The notes: generated by a model from the sequence alone, not told the origin. A stretch of 64,000 bases of DNA from Arenibacter sp041392165 (GCA_041392165.1 JAWKMN010000004.1:248001-312000); one strand, 5' to 3'. Shown: positions 19,590 to 28,787, counted from the stretch's first letter. Program-made: numbers and translations.

Positions 19590-19667
19590 AATTATTTTAT
19601 TGTCAGGTTACAAGTTACAAGTTAAAGGTTAAACCTCTGTAATTTCATTGCAGTTATTTTAGTTTTG

Positions 19668-19852
19668 ATGGATGTAGAACTACTGAAAAAAAAGTATTCC
19701 ATAGGTAATTTGAGTTGCCACTTGAAGAAGAAATACCGGGGGCGATACTTATGGGCGTGGGTTATGGAGTTCGTTGCACTGTAAAGATAACTGGTGAGAT
19801 GGTCCATGAGTATCTGGACACCATAGGGATAGGCCAATACATAAGAGAGTAA
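19668..19852 (+). pseudogene. Decayed IS200/IS605-type transposase C-terminal fragment
   Basis: Two frames together read LKKKYRGRYLWA ... VALK/TVKITGEMVHEYLDTIG, which aligns with KRYWGRHFWA ... NITDKMVNEYLEHY in the transposase at 35364-35797. A frameshift near 19787 separates the halves, and no N-terminus with the HUH motif exists. A dead remnant. Confidence 0.7.
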
Positions 19853-19925
19853 TTGGATATTAGAGTAATGCTAAGGAGAATTTCATTCTTTTGTTCAAAA
19901 CTATAGATTTCAATGCTATAGTGGT

Positions 19926-20486
19926 TTATTTTTTTAACCTTTTAAATCCGAAATGTATAATAGCGCAACAAATTAATGATCCAACAATAGCGGGAATTAA
20001 AATTGATTTTCCGGATGTACCTGCATTTTCAATACTCCATACTATTTTTCCTGCCGCCATTAAAATGAGCACACCTATTCCCATAATGAAACTACGCTTC
20101 CAGAAAGAGAGCCCCAGTGCTATAAATGACAACGGAATTGTTAGGGTTACCATTATTTTTATCATATCCCATTGTCCGTATAAGTAGTCTTTCTCAAACG
20201 CTAAAAAGTCTACTACACTTTGGCTTGTCAATTCAGGTTTGGGGAACCAAAACATACTGGTAAACAAGGCGAAAATGGAAAACATCATTCCTGTGAAACT
20301 CCTTTTGTAGGCAAAAAAGCAGAATGGAAGCAAGAATAACGGTCTTAAGTACCAGCTCCATAGATTATGATGCCGTTCAAAAACCCAATTAAAAAAAGGT
20401 GTATTGGTCATGGTCAGCACAATAAATGCTATTGTCAGGATTAAAAAAACACTGCCCAAAAGGACATCAATTGATCGGTTTTTCAT
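19926..20486 (-). CDS. Hypothetical integral membrane protein
   Basis: 186 residues with about five or six hydrophobic segments (for example VLLGSVFLILTIAFIVLTM and SILIPAIVGSLICCAIIHFG) and basic ends (MKNRS..., FKRLKK). No family recognised. Probably in the inner membrane. It lies downstream of the flavin monooxygenase gene on the same strand with a gap of about 110 bp, so co-transcription is possible. Confidence 0.6.
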   Translation of the reverse strand: MKNRSIDVLLGSVFLILTIAFIVLTMTNTPFFNWVFERHHNLWSWYLRPLFLLPFCFFAYKRSFTGMMFSIFALFTSMFWFPKPELTSQSVVDFLAFEKDYLYGQWDMIKIMVTLTIPLSFIALGLSFWKRSFIMGIGVLILMAAGKIVWSIENAGTSGKSILIPAIVGSLICCAIIHFGFKRLKK

Positions 20487-20594
20487 TTTTTTTAATGTGT
20501 CAAAATATCTGGTTAACCATTACTTTTAATTTGAATTACACATTAGTATCGCAAAGAATTATCAAGAGGAAACCCTTCAAGGACATAGAATGGC

Positions 20595-21758
20595 CTATTG
20601 GAGTATTTCACGATTAATCGCATAGGTTTCAAGCATTTGTTTTTGTATGATTTTTTCAGGTGTGTATTTCAAAATGAAATTTCGGAACATTTCCAACGGT
20701 TGATAGGTAATGGCCATTTTTGAAGTAAACCGTGATTGTTCAACCAGCTTTTTTACTTTGGTTTTTCTAAGGTTGTAAAAATAGTTGAATGCTGTATCTA
20801 GTGAGTTGGATTGATGGATAAGGTTTGATAGATAAAAGGCATCTTCTATAGCTTGGGCGCCACCCTGTCCTAAATCTGGCGTCATGGCATGTGCTGCATC
20901 TCCAATCAAACAAATTGTGTTGGCATGCCACTTGTCCATCCATTCTAGGTCTGATAAATCGCCTCGTATTATTTTGTTGATGGATGTGTTTTGTATGAGG
21001 GTGGTTACAATTGGATGGTATTGAGAAAACATTTCGATCAGTTTGGTTTTTACAGTCCCCTTATCGTCTTGCTGATCGGGTTTACTGAGCATAACGGCAA
21101 ACCAGTAGGTTTTTCCCTTTTCCAGTTTGGAAACGCCAAACTGAAGTTTTTTGCCCCAAAGTGTAAATCCGGCGGAGGCCAGCTTGCTATCAAGTTCAAA
21201 ATCGGCCACGCCGCGCCAACAGCTTTGTCCGGAATAGCGTAGTTTGCTGTTGGGGAACACCTGCTGTCTCACCTTGGAGTTAATACCATCTGCACCAATG
21301 ATCGCATTGGTTATCTGGGTCGATTTATCGTGAAAATTTATGGTGTATGACCGGTCATGGTTTTGGGTATACGATTCAAATCCCTTGTTCAATTGTATAT
21401 GATCTTTATTGAGAAAGGAATAGAGGGTCTTCTGTAATACACCTCGATGTATGGCCAAGGTGGTGTACCCAAATGCGTCTTTTACAAAATCTTGGCTAGA
21501 ATCACGGATGGGCTTTAGTTGGTGGTTTGCCAGTAAAATTTTATCGAATGAATTCCCTGAACGCTGTATGCCATGCAATAGGTTGGGATCAATCCATTCT
21601 AGAACCTGTAATGCATTTGGTGATAGCCATATGCCAGCACCTACTGCTTTTAATTCATCTACTTTTTCATAGAGCGTGTATGCTATGCCCAATTTTTCAA
21701 AGCAAAGGGCAGTGGTCAATCCGCCTATTCCTCCTCCAATAATCGATATGTTATTCAT
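20595..21758 (-). CDS. FAD-dependent monooxygenase (aromatic hydroxylase family)
   Basis: 387 residues from ATG 21758 (MNNISIIGGGIGG); the frame is open 33 bases further, but the FAD motif fixes the start here. The three group A flavoprotein monooxygenase signatures are present: GGGIGGLTTALCFEKLG, a GADGINSKVR string, and GDAAHAMTPDLGQGGAQAIED. The family hydroxylates aromatic or polyketide substrates, or modifies antibiotics such as tetracycline. It is followed upstream by a flavodoxin-fold reductase gene (52 bp gap), which could supply reduced cofactor or act in the same detoxification. Confidence 0.88.
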   Translation of the reverse strand: MNNISIIGGGIGGLTTALCFEKLGIAYTLYEKVDELKAVGAGIWLSPNALQVLEWIDPNLLHGIQRSGNSFDKILLANHQLKPIRDSSQDFVKDAFGYTTLAIHRGVLQKTLYSFLNKDHIQLNKGFESYTQNHDRSYTINFHDKSTQITNAIIGADGINSKVRQQVFPNSKLRYSGQSCWRGVADFELDSKLASAGFTLWGKKLQFGVSKLEKGKTYWFAVMLSKPDQQDDKGTVKTKLIEMFSQYHPIVTTLIQNTSINKIIRGDLSDLEWMDKWHANTICLIGDAAHAMTPDLGQGGAQAIEDAFYLSNLIHQSNSLDTAFNYFYNLRKTKVKKLVEQSRFTSKMAITYQPLEMFRNFILKYTPEKIIQKQMLETYAINREILQ

Positions 21759-21810
21759 TTTATGGTATTTTTTCAATAATAAAAATCTCAAATTATTGAG
21801 TTGGCTGATT

Positions 21811-22389
21811 TTATATATTCTTTTCTCCTAACTTTTCTACCTTATTTAGCCATTTCATCCGAAATTTATCTTCTGATAATCTAACGGGGCCAATTGCTGT
21901 TATCTTTACAGATTTTACCCCGATAAAATGCAGGGTTGATTTTTTTATGGCATTGTGACTGGGGCTGCCATAAAACCACTTGTAGTACCAGCTTGGCTGA
22001 TCCATGGTACAGATAATTCGGGATGTTTTAGCCGTAATTAGTTTATCCCACCAAAGTGAATTTTGTCGTTTTTGAAACGCAAAGCCGGGAAGTAATACCC
22101 GGTCTAAAAAGCCTTTCATCATTGCGGGAACCGATCCCCACCAAACCGGATAAATCCAAACGATGTGATTTGCCCATTTTAATTTTTTTTGGGCATCGAT
22201 GAGGTCAGGTTCCAATTCGGTTCGTTTTCTGTATCCGAACTCAAGATTCGGGTTAAAGTTCAGCTCTCGGATGTTGATCGTTTTAACTTCAGCATTGCTG
22301 GTTAAAGCACCTTTGATGTATGCGTTGGATAGCGCAAAGTTGTAACTTTCTTTATCAGGGTGCCCATTAATAATCAATATCTTTTTCAT
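21811..22389 (-). CDS. NAD(P)H-dependent flavodoxin-fold oxidoreductase (NQO/KefF-like)
   Basis: 192 residues. The start KKILIINGHPDKESYNFAL is the flavodoxin-2 family FMN phosphate loop region, and IYPVWWGSVPAMMKGFLDRV is the conserved flavin/quinone site. Such enzymes reduce quinones or azo compounds with NAD(P)H. It is on the same strand as, and just upstream of, the flavin monooxygenase. Regulation is possibly by the Crp-type gene further upstream. Confidence 0.88.
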   Translation of the reverse strand: MKKILIINGHPDKESYNFALSNAYIKGALTSNAEVKTINIRELNFNPNLEFGYRKRTELEPDLIDAQKKLKWANHIVWIYPVWWGSVPAMMKGFLDRVLLPGFAFQKRQNSLWWDKLITAKTSRIICTMDQPSWYYKWFYGSPSHNAIKKSTLHFIGVKSVKITAIGPVRLSEDKFRMKWLNKVEKLGEKNI

Positions 22390-22480
22390 CTGCTAATATT
22401 TATTGTTTTTAAAGGTCAGATGCAATGTGCCAATAATCATTTTGAGGGTATTGTGATTTAATTTGGCTCATTTCATACGT

Positions 22481-22807
22481 TTAGAAGTAGGTTTTTATTT
22501 TTTGTTCTATTGAACTATTCGATAAAGTATTGGTGTTAAAATATCTGAACAATGCAATGGAGGCTGGAACGGTCAAAAAGAAAAAACATATGGCAAATGT
22601 TAGACTACTGGCGAAAACTGCTACTAGTGGGGCCATTTTTACACCCAAATTTTGTTCTTGAAGTAAGAAATATTGATAAATAGGCAAAGCATATCCGTAA
22701 AAACGAATTATGGTTTCATAAGCAAGCCAAGCAGGGTAGAACCATTTTCTAAAAGAGGTCCACCATGCGCCCCAAATTGATTTATTGATGCTGTTATTTC
22801 CTTCCAT
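22481..22807 (-). CDS. Hypothetical small membrane protein
   Basis: 108 residues with a tryptophan-rich N-terminus (WGAWWTSFRKWFYPAW) and two hydrophobic segments (about 37-50 and 58-88, the second AVFASSLTFAICFFFLTVPA). Family not recognised. It sits between a Crp-type regulator and the reductase gene on the same strand, so it is probably part of that transcription unit. Confidence 0.55.
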   Translation of the reverse strand: MEGNNSINKSIWGAWWTSFRKWFYPAWLAYETIIRFYGYALPIYQYFLLQEQNLGVKMAPLVAVFASSLTFAICFFFLTVPASIALFRYFNTNTLSNSSIEQKIKTYF

Positions 22808-22862
22808 TGGTTTAATTTTTTACAAAGATTGTGTTAATGGAAGTCGCTTCATTTGATCTATA

Positions 22863-23444
22863 TCAAATTCGAACTTTCTTGCTTCGAATTCTGCTTAGCG
22901 TTTCTAGTGTAATACCTAGATAAGAGGCAATGTGCGTTAAAGATACGCGTTGGGTAATATCGGGGTAAGTACTCATTAAATGCTGATATCTTTCTTCGGC
23001 TTTTGAGAACTGGATGATATGTAGTCTTTCGCAAAGACCTAACATGGTTTCCGTAACGATTTTGCTTATAAAACGTTCAAAATCATGGTGCTTTTCTGAA
23101 AGGATATCAACCGTGTCTTTTGAAAACTCGAGAACTGTAGAATCTTCCACAAACTCTATATAATGCGGGCTGGGTTCTTTGCTGAAAAAGCTAATAATGG
23201 AAGCCATGAACTGATTTTCAAAGGTAAACCAATCTGTTATGTCTTTCCCGTTCTTTAAATAGTAGGCTCTTACACAGCCATTTATTATTAGATAGGCTTT
23301 TTTTGAATACTGGCCTTCACGTACCACAATGTCACCCTTTTTAAAATTTTTAACCTCAGAATTTGCGATAAATTCTTTTTGACATGCATTGGAAAGGGGT
23401 GCGTATAATTGTTCTATGTTGTTTAAAATAAGTTCTAGATTCAT
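22863..23444 (-). CDS. Crp/Fnr family transcriptional regulator
   Basis: 193 residues: an N-terminal cyclic-nucleotide-binding-like beta-roll (about 20-120, FKKGDIVVREGQYSKKAYLIINGCV) and a short C-terminal helix-turn-helix (SLTHIASYLGITLETLSRIRSKKV). This form is common in Bacteroidota and usually lacks the cAMP-contact residues, so the signal is unknown. It is the first gene of a minus-strand run ending with the monooxygenase and probably regulates it. Confidence 0.85.
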   Translation of the reverse strand: MNLELILNNIEQLYAPLSNACQKEFIANSEVKNFKKGDIVVREGQYSKKAYLIINGCVRAYYLKNGKDITDWFTFENQFMASIISFFSKEPSPHYIEFVEDSTVLEFSKDTVDILSEKHHDFERFISKIVTETMLGLCERLHIIQFSKAEERYQHLMSTYPDITQRVSLTHIASYLGITLETLSRIRSKKVRI

Positions 23445-23453
23445 TTTTAATGT

Positions 23454-23530
23454 AGGGTAACGGTTTCGGAATTGTGTGGTTAAAAGTAATGAATTTTATC
23501 TTTTGGATAGGGTAGGACTGATTGTGTCCT
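23454..23530. repeat. Fragment related to the inner part of the attC-like sites
   Basis: A stretch around TTAAAAGTAATGAATTTT and GGATAGGGTAGGACTGA closely matches the right half of the site at 39591-39743, and a GTAACGGTTTCGG string resembles a left arm. No intact right arm follows. It is probably a decayed cassette boundary upstream of the Crp-type gene. Confidence 0.5.
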
Positions 23531-23602
23531 AAAGTTAAAAGTGTCCTTTTTGTCCAATGAAATCCAGATTCCCGATTTTTTATTTGGTTGAGTTATGCTT
23601 GT

Positions 23603-23733
23603 TGCCAACAATCATAATAAGATCAGTAGGGGATATAAATGCACTTACTTTACAGATGGCAAGATGCTTAAATTAAAACAATAGCGGTTTGGGTGCAAAC
23701 TCAAACCGCTATTGCTCTCATACAATGTTAGCT
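23603..23733 (-). repeat. Degenerate attC-like site containing a terminator hairpin
   Basis: Right arm CTCATACAATGTTAGC is nearly that of the site at 44486-44617, and the left arm GCCAACAATCATAAT carries the expected core but pairs poorly. Inside lies a perfect 13-bp hairpin CAATAGCGGTTTG/CAAACCGCTATTG (23679-23714). Read on the minus strand it is followed by TTTTAATTT, so it would also serve as the intrinsic terminator of the DoxDA operon. Confidence 0.5.
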
Positions 23734-23737
23734 TTTG

Positions 23738-24754
23738 TTATTTTTCAATCGAATGTGTCCAATATGCACCGCTTATGTCGGTAATTTTAAGAATATATTT
23801 TCCTCCTGCCAAGTTGAATAGGTATTCATTCTCTAAATTTAATTTTGCCTTAGCTCCCAATGGTACAACTAAACTATGTTTCCCAGGTTTAACTTTGGCA
23901 ATATAATAATTTTCAATACTCTCATTATTTAACTGAGCTAGGTCTTCTTGCGAATATTTGACAACTGTTTTATTGTTTTCATCAATTAATTCAATGGCTA
24001 TTACCCAAGAGCCATAAACATCAACACCTTCTGTTCTATACACAACAAAAGAAAGAATGGATTTTTCAATTTTACCTTCTGTAATTTCTAGTTTTGGTTT
24101 TACGGATTTATTGTGAAGTGTACCCCATAGACCACCGTGAAACACTTGGTTGGTCATTAAGGTCATTCCAAGGATAAATAAAGACCCTATTAGTACTACT
24201 TTAGGAAAAACACTATCCTTAATAGGGATTATACCAGAGCCCAGCCAAGCAAACCACTTCTTTTGGGTTATTGAAACATTATTTTTTATAAAATAATTGT
24301 CCAAAGAATATTTTCCACTTCCTGTTAAGAATAGGACAAAGCCCGTAGCTATTCCTAAAACACCTATTTGCCACTCATCAAGACAAGTTGTTCCAATCCA
24401 TCCGGAACCCAAAAGTATTCCCATGGCCAGACCAAAAACCCCTATACTCATCAATCTGGTAAAAAGACCAAAAATGATGAATAGCCCAACAATACCTTCT
24501 ATTATGGTAAATGCCACCATATTTATCCAAAGCATATCGGGGTTCTCTACTAAATATTGAATAATTGGTTTTATGCCCAAGGCATTGGGTAAAAATGCAT
24601 TAAACTTTTCACCAATATACCCAACTCCGTCCGGGTCAAGTTTATTTTCTAAGGCTACTCTTCTCCAAAAGGCTGAAAAATAAGTCCAACCAATAACTAG
24701 CCTTACTGCCAAGCTTAATAAACCAGCATCATTCTTAATACTTATATTTTTCAT
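23738..24754 (-). CDS. DoxD-DoxA fusion protein (thiosulfate:quinone oxidoreductase small/large subunit-like)
   Basis: 338 residues. The N-terminal half (about 1-200) has four or more membrane segments of the DoxX/DoxD type (LAVRLVIGWTYFSAFWRRV, GIVGLFIIFGLFTRLMS). The C-terminal half (about 205-338) is a soluble DoxA-like beta domain. In Acidianus these two are separate subunits of thiosulfate:quinone oxidoreductase, which oxidises thiosulfate to tetrathionate; bacteroidetes carry fused forms of unproven activity. It is last in an apparent operon with DsrE-like and DoxX genes, which supports a sulfur or redox role. Confidence 0.75.
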   Translation of the reverse strand: MKNISIKNDAGLLSLAVRLVIGWTYFSAFWRRVALENKLDPDGVGYIGEKFNAFLPNALGIKPIIQYLVENPDMLWINMVAFTIIEGIVGLFIIFGLFTRLMSIGVFGLAMGILLGSGWIGTTCLDEWQIGVLGIATGFVLFLTGSGKYSLDNYFIKNNVSITQKKWFAWLGSGIIPIKDSVFPKVVLIGSLFILGMTLMTNQVFHGGLWGTLHNKSVKPKLEITEGKIEKSILSFVVYRTEGVDVYGSWVIAIELIDENNKTVVKYSQEDLAQLNNESIENYYIAKVKPGKHSLVVPLGAKAKLNLENEYLFNLAGGKYILKITDISGAYWTHSIEK

Positions 24755-24763
24755 TTTTTTTAG

Positions 24764-25180
24764 TTATATAGATAAAGTAATAAATCCGTTTTTGGTAAGT
24801 TGAAATCCATCTAGAATTCCATTTTCTGTTACTTCTATGGAATTAGGTATGTCATTCGGGTCTATTCCAAACTTTTTTAATGACAGCCCGCAGACAAAAA
24901 CCTTCAAGTTTTGTTCTTTTGCCTGTTTAGTGAGTGAAATGAATTCTTTGTTTTTTGAAATGTTTTGAACTGTTTTGCCACAAAAAATCACATAGAACTC
25001 TCCGTATTCGTTATCATCTTGCTCCGCCAATTTGGTTGCTGTCAGTATTACTGGTTTTAGTTGTTGTATGTTTTTTGATAGCACTAAATAATTGTTCTTC
25101 TTGAGATTAACCATTTGTGCTTGGACAATTCCTGTGGTCATTAATAACATTAGTATTGCAATTATTGATATATTTTTCAT
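24764..25180 (-). CDS. Exported DsrE-like sulfur-transfer family protein
   Basis: 138 residues with a signal peptide (about 1-21, ending VQAQ) and a DsrE/F-like domain. Cysteines stand in VIFCGKT and FVCGLSLKKFGID; the latter is the position of the family's reactive Cys. DsrE relatives relay sulfane sulfur. Its gene lies 9 bp upstream of the DoxDA fusion and its start overlaps the DoxX gene's stop by 4 bp, so the three are surely co-translated. Confidence 0.75.
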   Translation of the reverse strand: MKNISIIAILMLLMTTGIVQAQMVNLKKNNYLVLSKNIQQLKPVILTATKLAEQDDNEYGEFYVIFCGKTVQNISKNKEFISLTKQAKEQNLKVFVCGLSLKKFGIDPNDIPNSIEVTENGILDGFQLTKNGFITLSI

Positions 25181-25587
25181 TGTTCATTAAATTTTATGTT
25201 TGAATTTATACTGAAAAAAATTAGACCTCCTAGAATAGCAATGTTCTTAAACAAAGGTCCTAAAGTTGCCGATTGACCAACTTGTATGGTTAAAGTGATA
25301 GGTATTAAAACAGTCATTAAAATTATAGCCGAAATTTTTGTTTTAAAGCCTATTAGTAGTGATATTCCTGAAACCAACATAACAATGCCAGATAGTACAA
25401 CTGCCATTTCAGGTGTCCCCAATATATTGGCTATAAAACCCAAATTAGCGGCTTCTATTCTTTTGCCTGTTTGCTCAAGTTTAAAAAAATGGCCAGTACC
25501 AGCTACGATGAAAATTAAACTTAGCATTATGCGAAGTATTACTACAGACAGGTAGTTAACTTCAAGTTTTTTCTCTTGAGTTTTCAT
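25177..25587 (-). CDS. DoxX family membrane protein
   Basis: 136 residues with four hydrophobic segments, including LRIMLSLIFIVAGTGHFFKL and MAVVLSGIVMLVSGISLLIGF, the DoxX family pattern. It is in the inner membrane, with a redox or thiol-stress role proposed for relatives. The stop codon overlaps the start of the DsrE-like gene by 4 bp. Confidence 0.8.
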   Translation of the reverse strand: MKTQEKKLEVNYLSVVILRIMLSLIFIVAGTGHFFKLEQTGKRIEAANLGFIANILGTPEMAVVLSGIVMLVSGISLLIGFKTKISAIILMTVLIPITLTIQVGQSATLGPLFKNIAILGGLIFFSINSNIKFNEQ

Positions 25588-25653
25588 TTTTACATGTAAT
25601 TGATTATTAGTATACAGTTGGGAAACTGTTTAGTTTTTAAAAGAAGTAATCAA

Positions 25654-26037
25654 TTACGAATAGACTTGAATGTTTTGATATAAAATATAAAGAGGTATAG
25701 AAGGAATCAGTTCAGTTTTACTGATTCGAAGAGTATTATCAACCTTTGGTTGAATTGGAAAATGAAAAGTGGATAACTTCTCATTAACAAAGAAATCGAG
25801 TACTTTTTTAACCGATGTTGAAGATGAATGTTTAATTTCCGCAACATCAAAAGTTACACAACTATTTGTCGAAATTGTGGTCTGACTTTTATTTAAAACT
25901 TGAGTTTGAGGTACACCTAATTCAGCTTGAATAAAATTCCTGACCTTACACGGCGAAAGTAAAAGCAACAATACCAGTCCAAATAAGGACAGGACTGAAT
26001 TATTTTTTATTTTTAGCTTTTCTTTCATTTTTGGCAA
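25654..26037 (-). CDS. Hypothetical secreted or anchored protein of the DoxX operon
   Basis: 127 residues. One hydrophobic segment near the N-terminus (NNSVLSLFGLVLLLLLSP) is followed directly by CKVRNFIQAELG. This SPCKVRN-type sequence recurs in small bacteroidete proteins next to metal or sulfur membrane genes, without known function. No enzyme motif. 66 bp upstream of the DoxX gene on the same strand, so likely the first gene of the operon. Confidence 0.55.
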   Translation of the reverse strand: MPKMKEKLKIKNNSVLSLFGLVLLLLLSPCKVRNFIQAELGVPQTQVLNKSQTTISTNSCVTFDVAEIKHSSSTSVKKVLDFFVNEKLSTFHFPIQPKVDNTLRISKTELIPSIPLYILYQNIQVYS

Positions 26038-26290
26038 ACATAGGAATAACCATTTTAAAGTTGTGTTATTGTTTTCATAATAAAAGCTAATGATCTAGGT
26101 TATGCGCAGTGCAAAATTTAAAGGTACTTCGCTATAACAATTAAACCGTTAATTTGTTTATTAAATGCTCTAAAGTTTAATTCTACTATAATGCCTCGTA
26201 TGACATATATTTATGTTTGGCGGTAGTTTTTCTTACTGGTAGGTTATGACTTGAATATTTTGGTTAATTTAATGCTCAACGGTAAAAGAT

Positions 26291-26330
26291 AAATCACAAG
26301 CGGCCTTGTTGGGAAACTTGTGATTTTTTA
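26291..26330. terminator. Bidirectional hairpin terminator
   Basis: AAATCACAAG pairs with CTTGTGATTT around a 16-base loop. It lies about 20 bp past the methyltransferase stop codon (minus strand) and has T-runs on both sides. Confidence 0.65.
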
Positions 26331-26348
26331 TAAGACTCGGCGCTTTTA

Positions 26349-27203
26349 TTATGCAGACTTGTTGAGGGTAAATAATCGAGCGGAATACTTGAAATATTCT
26401 GAATAACTCATGCGATTTCTGAAATTCTCGACCACATCTTTCTTAACGCTGTCATGCAATTCTGCTTCCGCTGTTTTTAGTGTGGCTACAATAGGCGGAA
26501 TAACCTCGCTCATAAAATCCCAGTACTCATTTGGAGATTCACAATTCATGATACCGGAAATGTCTTTTTCCTTACCCCTGGTGGCTCCCAGTTCGGCAAA
26601 TAATGTAGGTAAAAATCCCGGGGCGGCACACCTAAAAAGCCCTGGACCATTTGGGTTTGGCGATGGTAACTCCAAATGGCCCCTTTTCAAGGATTCCATT
26701 ACGGAAGTAATCCAATCGTTTTTAGAGGGTTCTGCCCAAACTGTGAGGGCAAGAATGCCACCAGGTTTCAATACGCGCAGCATTTCACGTGCTGCCAGTT
26801 GCATGTCCGGAAAAAACATGAAGCCGAGTCGGCAGCTAATGGCGTTAAACGAGTTGTCTTCAAAAGGCAGATGACATGCATCGGCCACTACAGTGCTAAA
26901 GTTGTCCAATGACATTAGCTGTGCTTTCACTTTAGCTATGTGTAGCATTTCTTCAGAAAGATCTGTTGCTATAACCGAGCCACCTTTGTTGACCAAAGTA
27001 GCAATGGTTAGCCCTGGCTCTCCCGTACCAGTAGCAATATCAAGTACCTTATCGGCTGGCCTTAAAGACAATGCATCTATAATGCTCTGTCCTTGTTGCT
27101 GAAGAAATTTCATGGTAAAATTATCCCATTTTTTCCAACCGCCTGAAAATGAGTTCCAGGATTTGCGTTGGTTTTCTCTTATTTGAATCTGTTCCGTATT
27201 CAT
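26349..27203 (-). CDS. Class I SAM-dependent methyltransferase
   Basis: 284 residues from ATG 27203 (MNTEQIQIRENQRKSW); an upstream in-frame start adds 14 residues with poor fit. SAM motif I is VLDIATGTGEPGLTIA, followed by ATDLSEEML and ADACHLPFEDNSFNAISCRLG, as in UbiE/Methyltransf_11 enzymes. The substrate is unknown. It follows the OsmC gene with about 55 bp between, likely one operon, and ends at a hairpin terminator. Confidence 0.85.
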   Translation of the reverse strand: MNTEQIQIRENQRKSWNSFSGGWKKWDNFTMKFLQQQGQSIIDALSLRPADKVLDIATGTGEPGLTIATLVNKGGSVIATDLSEEMLHIAKVKAQLMSLDNFSTVVADACHLPFEDNSFNAISCRLGFMFFPDMQLAAREMLRVLKPGGILALTVWAEPSKNDWITSVMESLKRGHLELPSPNPNGPGLFRCAAPGFLPTLFAELGATRGKEKDISGIMNCESPNEYWDFMSEVIPPIVATLKTAEAELHDSVKKDVVENFRNRMSYSEYFKYSARLFTLNKSA

Positions 27204-27258
27204 GATTAAATGATTATTAATTCGAAATACACTTTTATTAGCCAAGACTTACCTACAT

Positions 27259-27789
27259 CTACCGGATTGGTAGTGAGTTAAATACCGGGGATTGTTTTGC
27301 AAGTGCTATTAGTTCCATCTTCGTCTCTTCATCCACGCCTTCTATATCAAATGTTACCCTGATCTGGGAGAATTCCTTTTTCACACTGGAATCCAGTCCC
27401 ATAAATCCCCGCAGATTTACATCTCCCTCTATTTTGGACGAAACAGCTTTTACTTTAATTCCTCTTGCGGCTGCCAATAGCACCATAGCGGTGGTCATGC
27501 AACTTAGCAGGCCATACATCAATATTTCACCTGGGTTGGCACCTTTATTGTGACCTAGTAATACAGGTGGTTCATCATGATCATAAACAAAGGGTTCTGT
27601 ACGGCTTGTGTCCTCTTGGCAGGCACCATAGAATCCCTGAACATAACTGCGGTTATGGGCCCCTTCTATCCACTTGTTTGTGGCTCTTAACTCAAAGTCT
27701 GCAATGGCAGGATTTGCTTGGATTGCATTTACTGTTGCACCAATTGCTTCCTGACTGAATCCATTAACTATTTTACTTAAAATTTTCAT
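27259..27789 (-). CDS. OsmC family peroxidase-like protein
   Basis: 176 residues. The second reactive cysteine of the OsmC/Ohr fold is in YGLLSCMTTAMVL. The first cysteine region is less clear; GACQED near residue 55 is a candidate. OsmC proteins reduce organic hydroperoxides through paired thiols. It heads a two-gene unit with the methyltransferase. The AraC-type gene upstream on the same strand could be its regulator. Confidence 0.85.
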   Translation of the reverse strand: MKILSKIVNGFSQEAIGATVNAIQANPAIADFELRATNKWIEGAHNRSYVQGFYGACQEDTSRTEPFVYDHDEPPVLLGHNKGANPGEILMYGLLSCMTTAMVLLAAARGIKVKAVSSKIEGDVNLRGFMGLDSSVKKEFSQIRVTFDIEGVDEETKMELIALAKQSPVFNSLPIR

Positions 27790-27926
27790 TTTTTAATGTT
27801 TTTGTAGATTAATAATAAAGTATGATGCAAAGGTGGGACAGAACTTGTCCTTACTGATAGACTGAAAAGTTCATAAAATCAACAATTCGGTTCCGGAAGA
27901 AGAAATAGAAGTCTTAGGGGGATTAT

Positions 27927-28787
27927 TTATGGTTTTCGCGGTATTGTAGGGGGTGTTCTTGTAAACCTGTTTTTAAATGCCCTGATAAAGCTGGAGGTTT
28001 CTTCAAATCCACATTCAAATCCGATCTGATTGATCGATTTGTCTGTTGTATGGAGCAGATGACAGGCTAGATCCAGACGTTTTTCGGCCAACCATTTTCC
28101 AGGAGAGGTGCTAAACACTTTTTGGAAACTCCGTTTGAATGAGCTCAAACTCATGTGGCACAGGTCGGCATATTGCTCCAAGTTTAAGCAGTATGCAAAA
28201 TTCGATTCCATAATCTGTTGTATCTGTACACTTTGGACTTTATTTAATGAAAGTAGGTATTCGGCAAGTGTTTTATGAATGGGGCGGGTAAAGATATTGA
28301 GCAGAAGCTCTTCAAATTTTAAGTTGAGCAGATGCTTGTCCGGATAGGAAGGCGAACTAAGGAATGCGGCCAGAGAATTGATATAGCCCTCCAGATAGGT
28401 ATCCAAATCAATTCTGATGATCGCATCCGTTTGCCCGGTTTCCATCTTATCAGCATTAATGACAGTTGAAAAACGCTGAATGAATTTTCGAATGAAATCA
28501 TCAGGAATAAAGACCATTAGTGCGCAGTAGTCCTCGTCAAAATATTGATGGACCAGGTTGGCTCCTTTTTTCACGAATAACGAGTCACCAGCTTCTACCA
28601 CATAGTCGTTGTAGATACTTCGCCACATTTTCTTTCCGGAGGTTACAAATACAAAGTAATTGGCATCCGACCATATGCCTGCCTTTACTTCTTGTACCAA
28701 ACACTTATACTCAATAAAGAGCAATTCATCAATTTGCAGTTTCTTAAAATCGTTGCTTTCCTTTAGGTATCGGTGTAGGTGCAGCAT
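27927..28787 (-). CDS. AraC family transcriptional regulator
   Basis: 286 residues: an N-terminal cupin-like sensing region (about 15-150) and a C-terminal double helix-turn-helix (about 185-286) with the family string TDKSINQIGFECGFEETSSF. It is likely an activator. Upstream of OsmC and the methyltransferase by about 140 bp on the same strand; regulation of that pair is inferred. Confidence 0.87.
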   Translation of the reverse strand: MLHLHRYLKESNDFKKLQIDELLFIEYKCLVQEVKAGIWSDANYFVFVTSGKKMWRSIYNDYVVEAGDSLFVKKGANLVHQYFDEDYCALMVFIPDDFIRKFIQRFSTVINADKMETGQTDAIIRIDLDTYLEGYINSLAAFLSSPSYPDKHLLNLKFEELLLNIFTRPIHKTLAEYLLSLNKVQSVQIQQIMESNFAYCLNLEQYADLCHMSLSSFKRSFQKVFSTSPGKWLAEKRLDLACHLLHTTDKSINQIGFECGFEETSSFIRAFKNRFTRTPPTIPRKP

